Numbered from the stretch's first letter, positions 8,898-18,612 are shown. The stretch is 64,000 nucleotides of DNA from Pacificispira sp002696645 (GCF_048892425.1 NZ_JBLZHU010000003.1:124001-188000); one strand, 5' to 3'. Translations and numbers: made by a program. The notes: generated by a model not told the origin, from the letters alone.

Positions 8898-9503
8898 CTA
8901 CTGTCTTTCTATAACCGGAACGGCGGGGCGGTCGTCTGTGCGCAAGATGCCAAAGGTGTCATGATCCTGCCATCGGCCATTTATGCATAGAAACTTGCGC
9001 GCGCGCCCTTCCAACTGGAATCCGGACTTTAGCAACAACTGGCGGCTGGCCTCATTATCAATCAGACATGCCGCCTCCACCCGGTGCAAATTGAGCTTGC
9101 GGAAGGCGAAATCCAGCGTGATTTGAAGGGATTCCGACATATAGCCCTGGCGCGCATATGCTTGCCCGACCCAATATCCAATGTTGGCGGATTCCACCAC
9201 CCCATGGCGGACATTCGCTAGGGTGATCCCCCCAACCAGGCTTGAGGTTTTACCGTCAAATATAAAGAAACCGTAGCCGATACCCGAGCGCCATTCCTGT
9301 TCAACCCGATGAACACGGCGACGGAATGCCGCCGCAGTCAAGGCATCGCGCGACCAGGCAGGTTCCCATGGTTCCAGAAACGCCTTGGACTCTCCCCGAA
9401 CCTTCAGCCACTCCTTTTGATCGGCCCATTTGGGGGGGCGCAAATAGACCCGTGGCCCAGAAAAGACACATCGTGGGGGAGAGCTTCGGAAAAAGTCAAA
9501 CAT
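8898..9503 (-). CDS. GNAT-family N-acetyltransferase, RimJ/RimL type
   Basis: A 201-residue acetyltransferase. A GNAT fold spans about residues 20-185 with the acetyl-CoA loop region near GQAYARQGYMSES and the RimJ/RimL-like end LHRVEAACLIDNEASRQLLLKSGF. Proteins of this group acetylate the alpha-amino end of ribosomal proteins or small amines; the substrate here cannot be read from sequence. It lies 11 bases after the M16 peptidase gene, in the order thrC-M16-GNAT that recurs in alphaproteobacteria, and is probably co-transcribed. Confidence 0.88.
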   Translation of the reverse strand: MFDFFRSSPPRCVFSGPRVYLRPPKWADQKEWLKVRGESKAFLEPWEPAWSRDALTAAAFRRRVHRVEQEWRSGIGYGFFIFDGKTSSLVGGITLANVRHGVVESANIGYWVGQAYARQGYMSESLQITLDFAFRKLNLHRVEAACLIDNEASRQLLLKSGFQLEGRARKFLCINGRWQDHDTFGILRTDDRPAVPVIERQ

Positions 9504-9514
9504 CAGTCCCGCCG

Positions 9515-10783
9515 TCAGTTCAGGCGCAAACGATCTGAGATACGCTCATAACTTTCAAGCTGAGAAAGCGGCCCAATCGCCGCCAGGCTAAGCGGCGAGG
9601 CAAACACCCGCCGCGCCATAGCGGTCAAGGCATCATGGTCCACAGCGTCCAGCGCCTTGAGTTGATCTGCTTCGGACACTGGATGACCATGCGCCAGCAT
9701 CTGATTTCCCAATTGATCGCTGCGGCTGTTCGTGCTTTCCCGCGACATCAGCAAGGACGCCTTGGATTGCGCGATTGCACGACTGATTTCAACTTCCGTT
9801 AGAGTGTCAGCCAGCGCACATATTTCGTCCGTCACAACGGGGATAAGTTCGGCAACATCCTTTTCGCTGGTACCGGCATACAGCCCAAACATGCCGCTAT
9901 CGGCAAAAGTCGAACTGAAGGAATAGATTGAATAAACCAATCCACGCTCTTCCCGGATGGACTGAAACAGGCGAGATGACATGCCGCCGCCAAACAAGGC
10001 GGACAATACACCAGCCGTGTAATAGTCCTGACCTTCGAAGGAAGGCCCCTCAAACCCCATCAGCAGATGAACCTGTTCGCTGTCGCGGGCTTCGCGATAC
10101 TCTCCCCCCCGATAGACTGCGCGGGGATTATCAGTCTCTTGTGCCGGGCCCAGATTCTGGAATTTCTCTGCCGCCAATTGGGCGAATTGTTCATGATCCA
10201 GTCCACCAGCGGCACACAGGACCATATTCTCCCCCGCATATCGCTTTGCCATAAAGTCACGGATTGCATCACGGGGCATATCGCGCACCGTATCAACAGT
10301 ACCCAAAACAGGCCGCCCCATCGCCTGGCCGGGATAGGCGACTTCCTGGAACCGATCATAAATCACGTCATCGGGCGTATCATGACACTCCCCGATTTCC
10401 TGCAGGATGACGCCCCGTTCCCGCTCTAATTCCTGTGGATCAAAGGTTGAATTTTGTAGAATGTCGGCAATGATATCCAGGGCCAAAGGTAAATCATCGG
10501 CCATGACCTTGGCATAGTAAGCGGTATTCTCGCGCGACGTATAGGCATTCAGCAACCCACCAACCGCTTCAATTTCCTCGGCAATATGGCGGGCACTGCG
10601 CCGTTTTGTGCCCTTGAAAGCCATATGCTCCAGGAAATGCGCGACACCATTTATCTCCGCAGGTTCAACCCGCGCCCCGGCCCCGACCCACACGCCGACA
10701 CTGGCGGTGCGCAGACCTGGCATCGGATCGGTTGCAATCCGCAAACCATTGTCCAGTGTTGTGATCTGGGGATCACTGGTCAT
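9515..10783 (-). CDS. M16-family zinc protease, mitochondrial-processing-peptidase-like
   Basis: A 422-residue M16B peptidase. The inverted zinc motif HxxEH is H49-F-L-E-H53 in AHFLEHMAFKGT, and the distal ligand region is in ILQEIGECHD. SRENTAYYAKV is the conserved substrate-side segment. There is no obvious signal peptide, so it is probably cytoplasmic. Alphaproteobacterial members are relatives of the mitochondrial processing peptidase beta subunit. The start codon overlaps the thrC stop (ATGA at 10783-10780). The physiological substrate is unknown. Confidence 0.93.
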   Translation of the reverse strand: MTSDPQITTLDNGLRIATDPMPGLRTASVGVWVGAGARVEPAEINGVAHFLEHMAFKGTKRRSARHIAEEIEAVGGLLNAYTSRENTAYYAKVMADDLPLALDIIADILQNSTFDPQELERERGVILQEIGECHDTPDDVIYDRFQEVAYPGQAMGRPVLGTVDTVRDMPRDAIRDFMAKRYAGENMVLCAAGGLDHEQFAQLAAEKFQNLGPAQETDNPRAVYRGGEYREARDSEQVHLLMGFEGPSFEGQDYYTAGVLSALFGGGMSSRLFQSIREERGLVYSIYSFSSTFADSGMFGLYAGTSEKDVAELIPVVTDEICALADTLTEVEISRAIAQSKASLLMSRESTNSRSDQLGNQMLAHGHPVSEADQLKALDAVDHDALTAMARRVFASPLSLAAIGPLSQLESYERISDRLRLN

Positions 10784-12186
10784 TGCACACCCGCCCGATT
10801 AGACCCACGGCGCACATAATCCTGAACCGCACTGACGGAATTGGGCAGACGATCATAGCGCTCTTCCCGGTCAAACAAATCCAGCAGACGCGGGGGTAAA
10901 CTGGGATGCAGCCCCGTTGCCTGCTTGACCACATCAGGGAATTTCGCGGGATGCGCCGTCGCTGCGACAACAAGTGGCACGCTGGGATCATGACGACGGG
11001 TCCAACCTGCGACAATGCCGATTGCGCTGTGCGGATCAACCAGTTCGCCAGTCGATTCCAAGACCGCCTTGATGGCTGCTATCGTCTGTTCATTAGACAA
11101 TCTGTGACTGGAAAACAGTTGCAAAGCGTTTTGCCAACGGGGTGTTTCGATATTCAGATATCCCGACGCCCGGAAGGTTTGCATCAAATGGGCCGTCGCC
11201 GCGCCATCCCGGTCCATCAATTCAAACAACAACCGTTCGAAATTGCTGGAGACCTGAATGTCCATAGAAGGCGAATGGGTTGGCACCACATCGCGCATCG
11301 ACATGTCGTTGCTTTCAAAAAAGCGAGTCAGAATATCGTTCTCATTGGACCCCACAATCAGTTGGGAAATGGGCAAACCCATCTCCCGGGCCGCATAAGC
11401 TGCAAAGACATTCCCGAAATTACCGGTTGGAACAGAAAAAGCGACTTCCCGATCCGGTGCCCCCAGCGACAGGGAGGCATGCACATAATAGACGATCTGA
11501 CACATGATCCGCGCCCAATTGATCGAATTGACGGCAGACAGATGCATGTCATCCCGAAATTCCAGATCATTGAACAGGGCCTTTACGACATCCTGACAAT
11601 CATCAAATGTCCCATCAATGGCGATGTTGTGCACATTGGATGCTGCTACCGTGGTCATTTGACGGCGCTGCACGTCCGAGCACCGCTGATACGGATGCAT
11701 GATGAAGATATCAATCGCATCCCGGTCGCGACAGGCCTCGATAGCCGCGGACCCGGTATCACCCGATGTCGCACCAACGATACAGATCCGTTCTCCCCGT
11801 CGGGTCAGGACATGTTCGAACAAGCGTCCAACAACCTGCAAGGCATAATCCTTGAAGCTGAGTGTCGGGCCATGAAACAGTTCCATCAGCCACGTGTCAG
11901 CGCTGAGCTGCTTTAGCGGGGCAACGGCATCATGATCGAACCCGCTATAGGCATCGGTGGCGATGTCGGCGAAATCATCTTCTGAAATGACATCCCCCAG
12001 GAAGGGCATGCAGACCCGCACCGCCAATTCGTCATAGGGCAGGCCGCGCATTTCCCGCCATTCCGCAGCGGAGAATTTCGGCCAGTCGGATGGGACATAC
12101 AAACCGCCATCCCGTGCCAAGCCGGTCAGCAAAACATCGTCAAAACCTAAATCAGGCGCAGAACCACGGGTCGAAACATAGCGCAT
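10780..12186 (-). CDS. thrC: Threonine synthase
   Basis: A 468-residue PLP enzyme of the long, E. coli-like threonine synthase class. The PLP lysine is K112 in GPTLSFKDYALQ, the phosphate-binding loop is GATSGDTGSAAIEA, and the N-terminal signature YVSTRGSAPDLGFDDVLL is clear. It converts O-phosphohomoserine to threonine in the cytosol. The gene follows mscS by 9 bases and overlaps the M16 peptidase gene by 4, so it belongs to one transcript with them. Confidence 0.97.
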   Translation of the reverse strand: MRYVSTRGSAPDLGFDDVLLTGLARDGGLYVPSDWPKFSAAEWREMRGLPYDELAVRVCMPFLGDVISEDDFADIATDAYSGFDHDAVAPLKQLSADTWLMELFHGPTLSFKDYALQVVGRLFEHVLTRRGERICIVGATSGDTGSAAIEACRDRDAIDIFIMHPYQRCSDVQRRQMTTVAASNVHNIAIDGTFDDCQDVVKALFNDLEFRDDMHLSAVNSINWARIMCQIVYYVHASLSLGAPDREVAFSVPTGNFGNVFAAYAAREMGLPISQLIVGSNENDILTRFFESNDMSMRDVVPTHSPSMDIQVSSNFERLLFELMDRDGAATAHLMQTFRASGYLNIETPRWQNALQLFSSHRLSNEQTIAAIKAVLESTGELVDPHSAIGIVAGWTRRHDPSVPLVVAATAHPAKFPDVVKQATGLHPSLPPRLLDLFDREERYDRLPNSVSAVQDYVRRGSNRAGVQ

Positions 12187-12195
12187 CGCTGTATC

Positions 12196-13074
12196 CTATT
12201 TGGCGGGAACCGATGATGTTGCGACCTTTGACTCTGTGGTCGTGACCGGAATCATTCGCATATCCCGCTGCGGGAATGGAATGCTGAGCCCAGCGGCTTC
12301 GATCTGTTCCTTGGTCCACCGGGTCATATCCCACTTCAGCCCCCAGAAATCGGCGCTGTTTGCCCAGAACCGCATGGTGATATTGACCGAATTGTCGCCC
12401 AGGGTCGTGACCATGCATTGCGGCGCCGGATCCTTCAGGACGCGATCATCCTTTTCCATAAGACCATTCAAGACAGTCATCGCAACGCCAATATCATCCT
12501 CGTAGGATATGCCGACCACCAGATCCATCCGGCGCCGTCCGTTGCGGGAATAATTTGTCACCTTTGCATTCCAAATGCTGCTGTTCGGGCAGGAAACATA
12601 AACGCCATCAACCGTCGTGAATTGGGTCGTGAACAGGCCGATTTCATCCACCGTCGCTGAGACGGGACCAGCATCAATAAAATCACCGACCCGGAACGGG
12701 CGCAGAATCAGCAACATGATTCCGGCGGCAATATTCTGCAGGGTACCTTGCAGGGCCAGACCGATTGCCAAACCAGCGGCACCTAAAATCGCAATAATGC
12801 TGGCCGTCTGAACACCAAACTGGTTCAGGATCGCGATGATCGTGATAATGACAATCAAATAGCGCAACAGGCTTGCGAACAGTGGTTTCAAGGTACCATC
12901 GATCCGCTGGTACTTGTTCAGACTGCGTCGTGTCCAGCTTGACAAACGCCCCGCCAACCACAGCCCGATAATCAGGATTATCAAGGCCTGCAGAATGTTG
13001 CTGCCATAATCCAGGGCGGTGGGCACCAGCCAGTTCCAAACTTCTTCCATTTGTTCGGTCGAAAAATCCATCAT
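12196..13074 (-). CDS. Small-conductance mechanosensitive channel (MscS family)
   Basis: A 292-residue protein with three hydrophobic helices in the first about 140 residues. The pore helix region is rich in Gly and Ala (ILGAAGLAIGLALQGTLQN) and is followed by the MscS beta domain (RPFRVGDFIDAG) and a mixed alpha/beta cytoplasmic cage. It should sit in the inner membrane and release solutes on osmotic downshift. It has near-minimal MscS length with no extra domains. It ends 9 bases before thrC and begins 2 bases after the M32 peptidase gene. Confidence 0.94.
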   Translation of the reverse strand: MMDFSTEQMEEVWNWLVPTALDYGSNILQALIILIIGLWLAGRLSSWTRRSLNKYQRIDGTLKPLFASLLRYLIVIITIIAILNQFGVQTASIIAILGAAGLAIGLALQGTLQNIAAGIMLLILRPFRVGDFIDAGPVSATVDEIGLFTTQFTTVDGVYVSCPNSSIWNAKVTNYSRNGRRRMDLVVGISYEDDIGVAMTVLNGLMEKDDRVLKDPAPQCMVTTLGDNSVNITMRFWANSADFWGLKWDMTRWTKEQIEAAGLSIPFPQRDMRMIPVTTTESKVATSSVPAK

Positions 13075-13076
13075 CT

Positions 13077-14582
13077 CTATCCTTCCAGGTACCGTCGATG
13101 CAAATGACGCTTAAACGCCGTTGCGTCCAACGTGCGACCGGTTGCTTGGGTGATCAATCCATCGGCTTCCAGGTACGATCCTTTGGTATGAATGGCATCA
13201 CCAAGCCACTGCATCAAGGGTGAAAAATCCCCGCGCGCAAGGGCTTGTGGGATTTCTGAATTGGCTTTGTGGGCCGCCTCCGCCAGTTGTGCGGCCAGCA
13301 TCGCCCCCAATGTGTAGGTTGGGAAATACCCGAAGGCCCCGTCATACCAGTGAATATCCTGTAGGCAGCCACGACGATCATCTGGCACATCCACGCCCAG
13401 CAGTTCTTTCATCCCCTGATTCCAGGCGCCGGGCAGATCCGCCAATGGCAAATCCCCCGACAAAAGCGGTCTCTCTAATCGTGTGCGCAAAATAACATGG
13501 GCGGGGTAGGTCACTTCATCCGCTTCGACACGAATGAAATCCGGTTGAACCCATTGTTGCAGGCGTCGAAAATTCTCCGGCGCATAGGCGGGATCCGGGC
13601 CCAGAACATCCGATGCCTGAACAGCCAACCAACCCAGAAATTCTGAAGACCGACTGGCCTGCATTTCGACACTTAGCGACTGGCTTTCATGCACCACCAT
13701 GCCCAGGGCTTGTCCAACAGGCTGTCTTGTCCAGGCGGCAGGCAATCCAGCCTCATAAGCGGCATGACCACATTCATGCAGCACTGCCATGACCGAGGCC
13801 ATCGGGTCATTTTCGCGATAAGAAACGGTGATGCGCTGATCCCCGCGATACCCGGTTGAGAAAGGATGTGCACTGACATCAATGCGGCCTGCCTCAAAAC
13901 GAAAGCCGGTTGCGCCTGCCAGGCGCTCCACCAGTTTCTGCTGCTGCGCCACTGGCACTGGTTTTGGCAGTACGGGCAATCCCTTTTGCGCCTGACGCGC
14001 GGTCACAGCTTCCAGGAAATCTGGCAGAAAAGCAGCATAATCATTAAACACCGGGTCAATATCAGCCGCCCGTACTCCCGGCGCATAGGATTCCAGCAAG
14101 GCATCATACGGATCCAGGTCCAAGGCCTGCCCATAGGCTTGGGCGCTTTCCTGGGTCAAATCTATCACGATCGACAGCTTGTCTGATACGACAGCAAAAT
14201 CCGACTTGGCCCTGGCGTCGCGCCAGACATGCTCACAAGTACTGGTCGCATTGCTGATGGCCGCGACAAGATCGTCGGGCAGCGCTGTTGCAAATCTATG
14301 GTCCCGCCGCATTTCGCGCAAATTTGCGCGCTGCCAGGACTCCAGATCTTCCTGTTCTGCTGCGGAGAACAGATCCTCCATCACTGGGTCGGTTAGGGCG
14401 CGATGACCCAATACCCGTAATTCGGACAATTGCTCTCCCCGTGGCGACGCCCCTTCCGTGGGCATCATCGTGGCTGCATCCCAATGCAGGACGCTGGCCA
14501 CTTCACCATATAGGGCAATCTGGCGAAACCGCGCTTCTAGTCTCTTATAGGCGGAATTCTGTTCCATCGCGGCATCAGGCAT
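13077..14582 (-). CDS. M32-family metallocarboxypeptidase (carboxypeptidase Taq type)
   Basis: About 501 residues from the ATG at 14582. The zinc-binding motif HECGH is at residues 269-273 in MAVLHECGHAAYEAG, and the family segments GFRFEAGRIDVSAHPF and RENDPMASVM precede it. M32 enzymes remove C-terminal residues from peptides in the cytosol. The longest frame begins at 14642, but that would overlap surf1 by 68 bases with an un-family-like extension. The ATG at 14582 overlaps surf1 by 8 bases and has AGGA upstream; ATG 14567 is also possible. Confidence 0.93.
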   Translation of the reverse strand: MPDAAMEQNSAYKRLEARFRQIALYGEVASVLHWDAATMMPTEGASPRGEQLSELRVLGHRALTDPVMEDLFSAAEQEDLESWQRANLREMRRDHRFATALPDDLVAAISNATSTCEHVWRDARAKSDFAVVSDKLSIVIDLTQESAQAYGQALDLDPYDALLESYAPGVRAADIDPVFNDYAAFLPDFLEAVTARQAQKGLPVLPKPVPVAQQQKLVERLAGATGFRFEAGRIDVSAHPFSTGYRGDQRITVSYRENDPMASVMAVLHECGHAAYEAGLPAAWTRQPVGQALGMVVHESQSLSVEMQASRSSEFLGWLAVQASDVLGPDPAYAPENFRRLQQWVQPDFIRVEADEVTYPAHVILRTRLERPLLSGDLPLADLPGAWNQGMKELLGVDVPDDRRGCLQDIHWYDGAFGYFPTYTLGAMLAAQLAEAAHKANSEIPQALARGDFSPLMQWLGDAIHTKGSYLEADGLITQATGRTLDATAFKRHLHRRYLEG

Positions 14583-15309
14583 CCGATTGAGGATCCTGCT
14601 TCGGCGGGCGGTGATACAAAACAAATATGACCGCCAAGGCAATCGCCAGGAAGAACCATGTCAGCGCATATTGCAGATGATTATTTGGAATATCCAAACG
14701 CCACTGACGCCCCACTGGAAAGAGACCCGGTACCATGTCATTACCATCCACGACATAGAAGTTTGGTAAGGATGCGCCAATCTGAGTCCCCATCTGGGTA
14801 CTGTTGATCGAATACCACATGTTTCGTTCCGGCTCATTCTCCGGAAGGAATACATGCTGCAGCCCCGTGATTGGACGCTGGAACCGCACAATGCCATTCA
14901 CCGTGGTCTGACCATCGATCAGACCTTCCTCGCGTGTGGACTGTTCCTTTTTATCGAAGGGAACCCATCCGCGATTGACCAGGATCACAGGAGCGCCAGG
15001 CACATCATCCCGCTGAAACGGTGTGATGACATGCAAGCCGGGATTTCCATTCAGTGATCGATTTAACAGGAACATCTCCGATTCATTCAGGAAATGGCCT
15101 GTCATTTTAACCTGCCTGAATTCCATGTCGTCCATCGACAGGTCGCCCTGCGGCAATGTCTCTGCAGCCATTGTCGAGCGTTCCTGCAACTTTGAGATCA
15201 GGTCCGCCTTCCATTCCATCCGCTGCAGTTGCCAGACACCCAGCGACACAAGAACGATCAGTGAAGGGATCGTAAACAGGGTCGGAACCAACTTTAGACG
15301 CGAGAGCAT
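14575..15309 (-). CDS. SURF1-family cytochrome oxidase assembly protein
   Basis: A 244-residue protein with a membrane helix at each end (about residues 9-26 and 215-236) and the SURF1 domain between them, with LGVWQLQRMEWK near residue 24-35 and LVNRGWVPFD in the middle. SURF1 helps deliver heme a to subunit I of aa3-type oxidases. It lies downstream of the oxidase structural genes and DUF983 as in other alphaproteobacteria, which supports the role. Confidence 0.95.
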   Translation of the reverse strand: MLSRLKLVPTLFTIPSLIVLVSLGVWQLQRMEWKADLISKLQERSTMAAETLPQGDLSMDDMEFRQVKMTGHFLNESEMFLLNRSLNGNPGLHVITPFQRDDVPGAPVILVNRGWVPFDKKEQSTREEGLIDGQTTVNGIVRFQRPITGLQHVFLPENEPERNMWYSINSTQMGTQIGASLPNFYVVDGNDMVPGLFPVGRQWRLDIPNNHLQYALTWFFLAIALAVIFVLYHRPPKQDPQSDA

Positions 15310-15345
15310 GAAATGTATTTCCTTTTAGACGCAGAACGTCGAAAT

Positions 15346-15732
15346 TTATGAGTTTTCCGGGCCGTCTGTTCCGCTATCACTGGCCTGATTCACATATTGC
15401 AGCGCGATCAGAAGACCTTTCGCACGGGGCATCAAAACCAGAGTCAGGAGTATCACAACCGGAACCGTCACCAGGATTGGCACCCAAACAGCGGTATCAA
15501 AAGCCAGCAGCACCCATGCGCCAAGCCCGACCCCGATTGCCCCAATAATCAGGATCAGAAACGGCACCGCACCATCACCAGCATTTTCAAAGTCATATGT
15601 CAGGCCACAAAAACCGCATCCCTGTGCAACCTGCAAGAACCCTGAAAACAACCGCCCTTCACCACAGCGCGGACAACGCCCCTTATACCCGGTCTTCCAG
15701 GGAGACGGGAGATCATAATGCGAATGAGCCAT
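15346..15732 (-). CDS. DUF983 family membrane protein
   Basis: A 128-residue protein. Near the N-terminus two CxxC-type pairs (CPRCGEGRLF and CGFCG) suggest a zinc ribbon, followed by two hydrophobic helices (about 55-78 and 82-104). The family is regularly encoded between the oxidase subunit III and surf1 genes in alphaproteobacteria, so a part in cytochrome oxidase biogenesis is likely, but its molecular function is not established. Confidence 0.9.
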   Translation of the reverse strand: MAHSHYDLPSPWKTGYKGRCPRCGEGRLFSGFLQVAQGCGFCGLTYDFENAGDGAVPFLILIIGAIGVGLGAWVLLAFDTAVWVPILVTVPVVILLTLVLMPRAKGLLIALQYVNQASDSGTDGPENS

Positions 15733-15862
15733 CGTTGGGGGCCTTTCAGGTATGTTGAAAACTGCAGCAAGGCACGTCTGTATAAAAGATCAGTTTTCAA
15801 ACAAAGGGCCAGGGCGCCGCCATGACATCCCTGACCCCCTGATAAAAAGCAGACGTGTGAGG

Positions 15863-16711
15863 TCAGCCGCCCCACCAGTAGACACAGACAAACAGGAACA
15901 ACCACACCACATCAACGAAATGCCAGTACCAGGCGGCCGCTTCAAAGCCGAAATGCTGTGTTGGCGTGAAGTCACCACGGTTCACGCGCACCAGGCAGAC
16001 TGCCAGGAAGATTGTTCCAACCAGAACATGGAACCCGTGAAAGCCGGTCGCCATATAGAAGGTTGAAGAATAGATACCTTCGGTAAATCCGAAGGACGCA
16101 TGACCATATTCATAGGCCTGTATGGCGCTGAAGCATGCCCCCAGGATGACCGTAAAGATCAACCCCTGGATCGTTCCTTTGCGGTTCCCTTCGCGCAAAG
16201 CATGGTGCGCCCAGGTCACCGTGCAGCCCGACAACAAAAGGATCATGGTGTTCAACAACGGCAGATGAAATGCATCCAGGGTTTCGATGTGAACCGGTGG
16301 CCACTGCCCCCCGGTTGCTTCGACACGTGCGAACTGGATCGGATCGGCGGTAAAGATACTGACATCGAAATACGCCCAGAAGAAGGCTGCGAAGAACATG
16401 ACTTCCGATGCGATGAACAGCGCCATACCATACCGAAGGCCCAATTGAACCACTGGCTTGTGGTCGCCGCCATTGGCTTCCCGCACGACGTCGCGCCACC
16501 AGAAATACATCGTCAACAGGACCATAATCAGCCCGATGAGAGTGCCCGCCAGGCCAATGGAAATGCCCCCCATCATATCCGGATGGAGATACCACACCGT
16601 CCCAAAGGCCAGTATAAAGGCGCTTAACGCCCCAAAAGCCGGCCAGGGACTCGGATTTACAAGATGATAATCGTGATCGACCGCGTGATGATCGGCTGCC
16701 ATGGTCTTCAA
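15863..16711 (-). CDS. ctaE: Cytochrome c oxidase subunit III
   Basis: A 282-residue membrane protein with seven hydrophobic helices. Signatures are EVMFFAAFFWAYFDVS in the middle, THAL-type segment WAHHALREGNRK, and the C-terminal WYWHFVDVVWLFLFVCVYWWGG stretch. Subunit III stabilises the aa3 oxidase and its proton uptake. It is placed after ctaG with a gap of 118 bases and before DUF983 with a gap of 130 bases in which no further gene was seen. Confidence 0.97.
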   Translation of the reverse strand: MKTMAADHHAVDHDYHLVNPSPWPAFGALSAFILAFGTVWYLHPDMMGGISIGLAGTLIGLIMVLLTMYFWWRDVVREANGGDHKPVVQLGLRYGMALFIASEVMFFAAFFWAYFDVSIFTADPIQFARVEATGGQWPPVHIETLDAFHLPLLNTMILLLSGCTVTWAHHALREGNRKGTIQGLIFTVILGACFSAIQAYEYGHASFGFTEGIYSSTFYMATGFHGFHVLVGTIFLAVCLVRVNRGDFTPTQHFGFEAAAWYWHFVDVVWLFLFVCVYWWGG

Positions 16712-16829
16712 CCCCCATAGTGATCCGCATTGACCCGTCCCACCACCGGAACGCCCAACACCAGACTCTTGTTTACGCCTCTTACCCTATGCCACGTGAT
16801 GTGACACAGAACCACATTCTTCCACCGCG

Positions 16830-17453
16830 TCAATTGACCGGCTGGACACTATCAAGCGCTGCTGTGTTTTCATTTTCAGCTGCAGCCTTCTTGTCTTCCG
16901 ACTCTTCCACATCCTTCTTACGATAGAAAGTATACGAAAGCGTGATCGTATTCGTATCATCCAGGTTACTATCTTCCAGGATGCCGGGGTCAATATAAAA
17001 ACTGACCGGCATGTCTGCAACTTGGCCCGGATCAAGCGCCTGTTCCGTGAAACAGAAACATTCGGTCTTCACAAAATACTGTCCGGCCTTCAGCGGCGTG
17101 ACATTGAAAGTCGCCGTGCCAACGGTCCGTTCATTGGATACGGATTCCGCCCTGTAAAAGGCCATGCCGGTTTCCCCGACCCGCACCGTGATCTCTCGCT
17201 GTTCCGGATTGAACTGCCACGGCAAGCCCTTGTTCATCGACGCATCAAATCGAATCGTAACCTGACGATCCGACACAGCATCCTGGGTTGGTGCCGTGCC
17301 GACCTGGGTCGTTCCACCATAACCCGTTACGCGGCAGAAGAGATTGTACAGTGGCACGGAGGCGAAGCTCATCCCCACCATAAAGCCGACGACCAATACG
17401 CAGCCGATCATCAGCCGTTTGTTTTTCCGTGCAATGTCGTTTTCTCTGCTCAT
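16830..17453 (-). CDS. ctaG: Cox11/CtaG copper chaperone for cytochrome oxidase
   Basis: A 207-residue protein from the ATG at 17453: cytoplasmic basic N-terminus, one membrane helix (about residues 14-34) and a periplasmic domain carrying the copper-binding CFCF motif (TECFCFTEQ). Cox11 inserts copper into the CuB site of subunit I. The frame stays open further upstream to 17522, but that part covers the preceding small gene and lacks family similarity, so 17453 was chosen; it starts 7 bases after that gene's stop. Confidence 0.96.
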   Translation of the reverse strand: MSRENDIARKNKRLMIGCVLVVGFMVGMSFASVPLYNLFCRVTGYGGTTQVGTAPTQDAVSDRQVTIRFDASMNKGLPWQFNPEQREITVRVGETGMAFYRAESVSNERTVGTATFNVTPLKAGQYFVKTECFCFTEQALDPGQVADMPVSFYIDPGILEDSNLDDTNTITLSYTFYRKKDVEESEDKKAAAENENTAALDSVQPVN

Positions 17454-17460
17454 TGGACAA

Positions 17461-17631
17461 TCACCCGCCTGCTGATGCGTCAATACCCGCCTTGATGCGG
17501 ACGACGGACACCACAAATACAATCACCACCAGGGCCGCCACAGACAGGGCGACAGCGATGTTCCGACTGCGTTGGCGGCGACGGATTTCATCGTCCGTCA
17601 TCGTCAATGTGTCTTTAGACTCAGTGGCCAA
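17461..17631 (-). CDS. Small single-helix membrane protein of the cytochrome oxidase cluster (CoxF-like)
   Basis: A short frame of 56 residues fits exactly between ctaB and ctaG. It reads from a TTG at 17631, preceded at 8 bases by GAGGAG, to TGA at 17461; an ATG ten codons further in is an alternative. An acidic N-terminus is followed by the basic stretch RRRQRSR, one hydrophobic helix (about residues 25-43) and a short tail, giving the positive-inside topology of a single-pass protein. Small genes of this kind, often named coxF, occupy the same position in other alphaproteobacterial oxidase operons. Tight spacing on both sides supports it being real. Confidence 0.75.
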   Translation of the reverse strand: MATESKDTLTMTDDEIRRRQRSRNIAVALSVAALVVIVFVVSVVRIKAGIDASAGG

Positions 17632-17652
17632 AACAACCGCTCCTCAAAAACG

Positions 17653-18612
17653 TTACCCGATCAAGCCAACGCCACGATCCAGGATCATCGCGCCAAACAG
17701 GGCAAACAGATAGAATATCGAATAACCAAACATGCGCTTGGCCGATTTGTCACTGTCGTCCCGCCATACTGCGATTGCCGACAGGATAAACAATCCTCCC
17801 AACACCGCTGCGGCCATACCATACAACGGACCTGCAACGCCCAGCCAATAAGGGGCAACGGCACAGGGAAACAACAGCAGGGTATAGATAAACATCTGCT
17901 TTTTGGTTTCACGCACCCCCGCGACAACAGGCAGCATCGGTACGCCAGCATCGGCATAATCGCCCCTGCGATAAAGCGCCAGGGCCCAGAAATGCGGCGG
18001 CGTCCACAAAAAGATCAACCCAAACAGAACAACGGATTCCAGCGACACGCCGCCCGTCACTGCGGCCCAGCCAATCATCGGCGGGAAAGCACCGGCAGCA
18101 CCGCCAATCACAATATTCTGTGGGGTAGAGCGCTTGAGCCACATCGTATAAATGAAGACATAGAACAAGATCGCAACCGCCAGCAAACCAGCCGCGACAT
18201 AGTTCACCGCCAATGCCATGATCACGACGGACCCCAGCGACAGCACAGTTCCAAAGGCTAGTGCGTCATCCGGGGCAACCTTACCACGGGGGATCGGACG
18301 ACCCCGCGTGCGCACCATGATCGCGTCGATATCACGATCAAACCACATATTGATGGCACCCGCTGCACCAGCGCCGACAGCAATACACAGCACAGCAACC
18401 GCCGCCAGAATCGGGTGAATGGAACCAGGCGCAACAAAAAGACCCGCAAAACCGGAAAACACGACCAGAGACATAACGCGCGGCTTCAACAGACGCACAA
18501 AATCACGGACCTCCGCCCCTTTGGAGGCAGACAACCCAGTCTGATCGGACAATCCCCGATTTATCAGGGCATTCCCTTCCAGGGTGGCGGATTGAAAAGT
18601 GGTATCACTCAC
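17653..18612 (-). CDS. ctaB: Protoheme IX farnesyltransferase (heme O synthase)
   Basis: A 319-residue UbiA-superfamily prenyltransferase with about eight or nine helices. It carries the first Asp-rich motif NMWFDRDIDAIMVRTRGRPIP and the second-loop YRRGDYADAGVPMLPVV region typical of CtaB/Cox10. It converts heme b to heme O, the precursor of the heme a used by the oxidase encoded around it. The gene lies between the oxidase subunit I gene and the small CoxF-like gene. Confidence 0.97.
   Translation of the reverse strand: MSDTTFQSATLEGNALINRGLSDQTGLSASKGAEVRDFVRLLKPRVMSLVVFSGFAGLFVAPGSIHPILAAVAVLCIAVGAGAAGAINMWFDRDIDAIMVRTRGRPIPRGKVAPDDALAFGTVLSLGSVVIMALAVNYVAAGLLAVAILFYVFIYTMWLKRSTPQNIVIGGAAGAFPPMIGWAAVTGGVSLESVVLFGLIFLWTPPHFWALALYRRGDYADAGVPMLPVVAGVRETKKQMFIYTLLLFPCAVAPYWLGVAGPLYGMAAAVLGGLFILSAIAVWRDDSDKSAKRMFGYSIFYLFALFGAMILDRGVGLIG

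Noticed and set aside
10906..11916. A 336-codon open frame on the plus strand opposite thrC
   Set aside because: Shadow of a well-conserved threonine synthase; His- and Arg-rich composition is typical of antisense frames here.
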